Below, one piece after another: positions 59,995-64,000 of a stretch of DNA of 64,000 nt (the first letter of the stretch is position 1; each line of letters starts with the position of its first letter). The stretch covers positions 611,984 through 675,983 of the forward strand of contig NZ_LHQS01000002.1 in assembly GCF_004102725.1 (NCBI RefSeq). Direction: 5' to 3'. A program made the translations under genes and the position numbers. Source of the DNA: Methanoculleus taiwanensis (GTDB lineage Archaea; Halobacteriota; Methanomicrobia; Methanomicrobiales; Methanoculleaceae). Under the pieces are notes generated by a model. That model had not been told where the DNA came from and ran no database searches. It saw only the letters and a program-made list of their open reading frames with translations.

Positions 59995-60789
59995 ATGCCC
60001 CACGGAGACCATACCGCTCCGGCCGATGAGGACGGCGTCGCGATATCGGTTATCGTACCCGCCCGGAACGAAGCCGAGACCATCGGAGTCTGTCTTCGTT
60101 CCCTCGCCAAGCAGCATCTGCCACGGGAGGCGTACGAGATCATCGTGGTGGACGGGGACTCGTCGGACGAGACCTGCGCGATCGCCGGGCGGCATGCGGA
60201 CACCGTGGTCGCCCAGGTCAGACGAGGGATCGGCGGCGCCCGGAAAGACGGCGTGGATGCGGCATCGGGCCGGGTGCTCGTCTTTACCGATGCCGATACA
60301 TCTCCCGCACCGACGTGGCTCGCGGCCATCGCTGAGAACCTGCTCGTCGGCGGCTACGACGCCAGCACCGGGCCGACACGCTTCTGCGAACGGACCGTGC
60401 GCTCGGAGATCCTCCAGATCTGGCGCAAACAGTACCACCTCTATCACGTCTTCAACTACTACCGGCTGATCGGCTCGAACATCGCCATCACCCGCCAGGC
60501 GTACGACCGGGTCAGCGGGCATCGCGACATCTCGCTGCTCGAGGACTACGATCTCTCGCTCCGGATGTTCCGGGAAGGCTCGATCCTCTGCAACTACGAC
60601 CCGCGCCAGATCGTCTACACCTCGAGCAGACGGATCTGCAACCTTTTTTCCTACATGCTCGTCTACCTCTACGGCCAGTACCACTACCACGTCACCCGGG
60701 ACTATGCCCGCCTGCTGCAGTACCCGCGGTTCGACGAGATGAGCCTCAAGGTCATGCTCGAGCGCCTCGCCGAAGACCCTGAAGAGTGA
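59995..60789 (+). CDS. glycosyltransferase family 2
   Basis: 264 aa. GT-A fold: ISVIVPARNEAETIGVCLRS, then IIVVDGDSSDETC (nucleotide-binding DGxSxD), VLVFTDADTSPAPTW (metal-binding DAD) and ISLLEDYDLSLRMFREG (catalytic ED). It adds a sugar to a lipid or polymer; no membrane helix, so cytoplasmic or peripheral. Acceptor unknown. Upstream ccttaaga near 59949 may be its TATA. Next to the Mmp10 gene but with no known link to it. Confidence 0.9.
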   Translation: MPHGDHTAPADEDGVAISVIVPARNEAETIGVCLRSLAKQHLPREAYEIIVVDGDSSDETCAIAGRHADTVVAQVRRGIGGARKDGVDAASGRVLVFTDADTSPAPTWLAAIAENLLVGGYDASTGPTRFCERTVRSEILQIWRKQYHLYHVFNYYRLIGSNIAITRQAYDRVSGHRDISLLEDYDLSLRMFREGSILCNYDPRQIVYTSSRRICNLFSYMLVYLYGQYHYHVTRDYARLLQYPRFDEMSLKVMLERLAEDPEE

Positions 60790-60861
60790 GCAGGCGGCTC
60801 GTACTCCGCCTTGCGAGAAATAACAAACTCATTATGCAGTGATGACAAGAGTGTACCCACG

Positions 60862-62088
60862 ATGGCTCACCTCACCGTTGATATCGGCGGTCGCCCCGGC
60901 CTTGACTGCAGGGGATTCTGCGACTACTGCTACTTCAAACACGTCTCCGGTGTCCGGTCGCTCGGGTGCCGCTACTGCCTTCCCTTCAAAGTCGGGTGCG
61001 ACTACTGCACCCGGGGCGTCCGGGAGCTCTACGAGGGGTTCAAGGATCTCCGGACCGTCGCGGACGAGACGCTCGCGAACCTCAGCACCCGCGGCGACGA
61101 CATCGACCGGATCACCATCAGCGGCGGAGGCGATCCGAGTTGCTACCCGCACTTTGCCGATCTCGTCGACCTGCTCTCCTCTATGGAAGCGCCGCTCCAT
61201 ATCGGCTATACGAGCGGGAAGGGGTTCGATGACCCCGGCGTCGCCGACCTCCTGATCGACGGCGGGCTCTCCGAGGTATCGTACACGGTCTTTGCCTCCG
61301 ACCCGGCCCTCCGGAAGCGCTGGATGCACGACCCCACCCCCGAGGCCTCGCTCAAAGTGCTCGAGCGGCTTGCCGAAGAGATCGACGTCTACGCCGCTGC
61401 GGTGGTCGTCCCCGGCGTCAACGACGGCCAGGTTCTCGAGGAGACCTGCGACTGGCTCGAGGGGTGCGGGGTGAAAGGCCTCATCCTGATGCGGTTTGCA
61501 AACACGACTGAGCAGGGGCTGATCCTCGGCAACGCTCCCATCCTGAAGGGGCAGCGGGTGCATACGGTGCGGGAGTTTGAAGAGCTCGTCAGCGGCGCTG
61601 CCGAGCGGCACGCTCTGAAGATAAGCGGAACGCCGCTCCTCGATCCGGAGATCGGCTCGCCGTTCGCCATCCTGCACGAACCCGACCTCCTAAAGAAGCT
61701 CCCCCGGGTCCGGAAGCGGGCGACCGTCGTCACCGGAAGCGTCGCGGCGCCGTTCATCCAGCGGGTGCTGCAGATCCGCGGCTACCAGTCCCGGGTCGTC
61801 AGGGCCAGAAAGGATATCGCCTGCCTGATCACGACCGACGATCTCCGTGCCCTTGACTTAAAACGGCTCGAAGAGGTCGTGATAATCCCGGGCAGGGCGT
61901 TCGTGCACGACACCGAGGCACAGGACGTCCTCTCTGCCGACGGCGTCTACCGCGAGGTGGTGCGAGGCCCGGAGACCCTGACGGCCGACGCCGAGACCAG
62001 CATGGGGATGACGAAGGCCGAAGTTCTGCAGATGGAACTTGATGGGTTTGCCGCCCTGATCAACACCATCAACCTCCACGGGCGGTAG
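60862..62088 (+). CDS. mmp10: radical SAM Mmp10, McrA arginine methyltransferase
   Basis: 408 aa from the ATG at 60862 (MAHLTVDIGGRPGLDCRGFC). The radical SAM cluster is CX3CX2C (Cys16, Cys20, Cys23), as in Mmp10, with extra cysteines at 36, 39, 46 and 49 (CRYCLPFKVGCDYC) for additional metal sites. ITISGGGDPSCYPHFADLVD and the C-terminal MRFANTTEQGLILGN complete the match. Mmp10 installs the 5-methyl group on an active-site arginine of methyl-coenzyme M reductase and uses a corrinoid. Presence implies a methanogen. An in-frame start at 60811 lacks family sequence. Confidence 0.93.
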   Translation: MAHLTVDIGGRPGLDCRGFCDYCYFKHVSGVRSLGCRYCLPFKVGCDYCTRGVRELYEGFKDLRTVADETLANLSTRGDDIDRITISGGGDPSCYPHFADLVDLLSSMEAPLHIGYTSGKGFDDPGVADLLIDGGLSEVSYTVFASDPALRKRWMHDPTPEASLKVLERLAEEIDVYAAAVVVPGVNDGQVLEETCDWLEGCGVKGLILMRFANTTEQGLILGNAPILKGQRVHTVREFEELVSGAAERHALKISGTPLLDPEIGSPFAILHEPDLLKKLPRVRKRATVVTGSVAAPFIQRVLQIRGYQSRVVRARKDIACLITTDDLRALDLKRLEEVVIIPGRAFVHDTEAQDVLSADGVYREVVRGPETLTADAETSMGMTKAEVLQMELDGFAALINTINLHGR

Positions 62089-62091
62089 CGC

Positions 62092-64000
62092 TCACTCAGC
62101 GGCTTTCGGCAGCGTAAACCGGATCGCCGCCCCTTCGCCGGGAGAGCCCGCCACCCGGTCATCCGCCCGGATCTCCCCGCCGTAGCGCTCTACGAGAACC
62201 CGGCTGATATAGAGGCCAAGACCCTTCCCGCTCTTTTTCCCCCCGCTCCTCCGGAACCGGTGAAATATCTCGGGTTTTAAGGGGTCGGGAATCCCGGGGC
62301 CGGTATCCTCCACCGATACCTCGACAGATCCGTCTCTCTCCCGGACGCCTATCATGATCGCCACACCAGGCCCGCCGAACTTCGCGGCGTTGCCGATAAG
62401 GTTGATGAAGACCTCCGGGAGGAGATCGTCGGCGAGCACGACCGCATCCGTCCCCGGGTAGCGGACGTCCGCCTCCGGGAAGAGGCGTATCACCTCGCGT
62501 ATGGCTGTATCGAGCACCGTCGGGGCGAGAGCGGCCGTCTCCTCCTGCAGCCTCCGGATCGTCGAGACGTTGCCGATGATCTCGATGCTCTGCCGGATGC
62601 CGGTGAGGAGTTTCTGCGCGTATACCTTCTCGTCCCCGGTGAGGATCTCTTCGAGGAGGGTCGCATACATCAGCGACGAGGTGTTGGCGTTGCTGATGTC
62701 GTGCGCCATCACGTCGAGGTAGAAGTTCGCCTGCTCGTTTGCCTCCTCGAGCCTGCGCTGGAGCATCAGCCGGTCGAGGGCTCTGCCGACCTCCCTGCCG
62801 ATCGAGACGAGAATGCTCTTCTCCTCGTCCGTGAAGCGGTGCGGACGCCTGCCGGTAAGGATCATCGCCCCGAGACGGCCGCCGTCCGAGGTGAGGGGGA
62901 TCCGGGCGAAGGCACGGATCGCGGCGTTGCCCGGATGGTCGTCAGCGAAACAGGCTCCCTCTCCCGCAAGGATACGATCGAAGGGGGGTGCATCGAGGCC
63001 GACTTCTCCCGTCCCGGGCAGCAGATCCGCGGGAAGTCCTCGCCCGACGATCAGTCTCGCCGTCCGGCCGGATAGGTTGAAGAGGAAGACCCCTCCCCCT
63101 TCTATCCCGACGAGATCGAGTGTCCGGTGAAGCGTTTTCCGCACCAGATCCTCCGGGTCGGCAGAGGTGCTCGTGGCGCCGATCACCTGGTTGATCGCGT
63201 AAAGTTGCCGGTTCCGCCTCGTTATCCGCTCCTCGGCGGTCTTCCGCTCGCTGATATCGCTGATGTAGAGGGAGAGGCCCCGCTCCTGCGGGAAGACCCT
63301 GACCTCGAAGTATCTGTTGTGCCGGGGAGAGAAGATTTCGAACGTGGCGGGATGCCGCCCGGTAAGCACCCGGCGGAGGCTCTCCTCAAACGCGGGGCTT
63401 TCGGGTCCCGGAAAGACCTCGGAGTACTGTTTGCCGACGATCTCGCTGCGCTGCATCCCGAGCAGCCGCCCGGCGGCCTCGTTGGTGTAGGTGATCCGGC
63501 GTTCGTCGTCCATGGCGATGAATGCGTCGCTGATGCTCTCGAGGATCGCCTGTACCCGTATCTTCGACTCAAGCAGCGCTCTTTCCGCCAGTTTCCTCGC
63601 GGTGATGTCGTGGACGATCGAATGGAGGAGAGGCCGGTTTTTTACGGTGATCGCCCCGCTGTACACCTCGACGTCCCTGACCTCGCCGCTCGCAAGCACG
63701 TGGCAGAATTCGAAGTAGTTCCTGCGCTCGGCGGCTGCATCCGCCATCTCAGTGAGAATCGCCTCCTTGTTCGGTGTGCTGATATCGGCGATCGTCATCC
63801 GGGTCAGGACGTCGTGCGGATACCCGTAGAAGTGTGACGCAGCAGGGTTTGCATCGACGATCTCCCCGGTGGCGGGATCGATGAGGAGCATAACGGCGAG
63901 GCTCTCGGTGAAGATGCTTCGATACCGCTCTTCGCTCTCGCGGAGCATCTTTTCGGTCCGTATCCGTTCCACGAACCTGCCGAGCTGCCCGGCGACGGTA
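62092..64000 (-). CDS. multi-PAS histidine kinase (5' end beyond right edge)
   Basis: At least 636 codons, still open at the window edge, so the N-terminus is missing; the first visible residues (VAGQLGRFVERIRTE) look like the end of a GAF domain. Then come PAS 1 (ESEERYRSIFTESLAVMLLI), PAS 2 (QAILESISDAFIAMDDERRI), a GAF domain (about 300-410), a phospho-acceptor helix ANFYLDVMAHDISNANTSSL and an ATPase with NLIGNAAKFGG and GLGLYISRVLVERYGG. Cytoplasmic, probably sensing redox or a small ligand. The closest relative in the window is the kinase at 55817. No response regulator seen. Confidence 0.9.
   Translation of the reverse strand, partial: TVAGQLGRFVERIRTEKMLRESEERYRSIFTESLAVMLLIDPATGEIVDANPAASHFYGYPHDVLTRMTIADISTPNKEAILTEMADAAAERRNYFEFCHVLASGEVRDVEVYSGAITVKNRPLLHSIVHDITARKLAERALLESKIRVQAILESISDAFIAMDDERRITYTNEAAGRLLGMQRSEIVGKQYSEVFPGPESPAFEESLRRVLTGRHPATFEIFSPRHNRYFEVRVFPQERGLSLYISDISERKTAEERITRRNRQLYAINQVIGATSTSADPEDLVRKTLHRTLDLVGIEGGGVFLFNLSGRTARLIVGRGLPADLLPGTGEVGLDAPPFDRILAGEGACFADDHPGNAAIRAFARIPLTSDGGRLGAMILTGRRPHRFTDEEKSILVSIGREVGRALDRLMLQRRLEEANEQANFYLDVMAHDISNANTSSLMYATLLEEILTGDEKVYAQKLLTGIRQSIEIIGNVSTIRRLQEETAALAPTVLDTAIREVIRLFPEADVRYPGTDAVVLADDLLPEVFINLIGNAAKFGGPGVAIMIGVRERDGSVEVSVEDTGPGIPDPLKPEIFHRFRRSGGKKSGKGLGLYISRVLVERYGGEIRADDRVAGSPGEGAAIRFTLPKAAE

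Overview
The window looks like chromosomal DNA of a methanogenic archaeon of the Methanomicrobiales, most like Methanoculleus or a close relative. The grounds are a clear Mmp10 gene (the radical SAM enzyme that methylates an arginine of methyl-coenzyme M reductase), archaellins, archaeal TATA-type promoters, a PGF-CTERM surface anchor, many methanogen-type DUF proteins (DUF1616, DUF2284, DUF504, DUF5714), methanogen-style sensor kinases, and high G+C with strong codon bias. This is inference from gene content; no 16S rRNA or mcr operon is present.

Left part (1-21.8 kb), metabolic and accessory genes: a PIN-like and a MazF-like toxin gene, nitroreductase, a blue-copper lipoprotein, GNAT, alpha/beta hydrolase plus aminotransferase, a GDPD, three tandem DUF2795 genes, an unusual lipoprotein fusing two kinds of solute receptor, a complete polar amino acid ABC system (receptor, two permeases, ATPase) with a second receptor nearby, a DMT exporter with a histidine-rich tail, an aldolase/phosphofructokinase pair whose PFK carries the PPi-type residues, an ABC exporter, and several small membrane or metal-binding proteins.

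Centre (21.8-37.4 kb), the most striking region: a 15.6 kb block, all on the minus strand, of exported proteins. It holds cohesin-like domains in four proteins, two-repeat dockerins in a subtilisin-like protease and in a 1971-residue giant, an alpha-2-macroglobulin-type thioester (Gly-Cys-Pro-Glu-Gln) in that giant, one PGF-CTERM anchor and several C-terminal membrane anchors, and two archaellins in the same operon as the dockerin protease and a cohesin protein. I read it as a cell-surface assembly held together by cohesin-dockerin contacts, possibly with covalent thioester chemistry.

Right of centre (37.9-45.9 kb) is a DUF1616 protein and a tightly coupled seven-gene MoxR/DUF58/DUF4350/DUF4129 operon. 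The rest (45.9-64 kb) has transporters (GntP-like, CPA2 antiporter, NSS symporter), an orphan DNA methyltransferase, a P-type ATPase remnant, a divergent TetR/methyltransferase pair with candidate operators, an iron alcohol dehydrogenase overlapping a histidine kinase gene, two more histidine kinases (one running off the right end), tRNA-Thr(TGT), a GT2 glycosyltransferase and Mmp10. Two gene-poor stretches near 53.5 and 58.8 kb carry diverged copies of the same ~215 bp sequence. I saw no CRISPR array, rRNA, intact insertion sequence or obvious replication origin.
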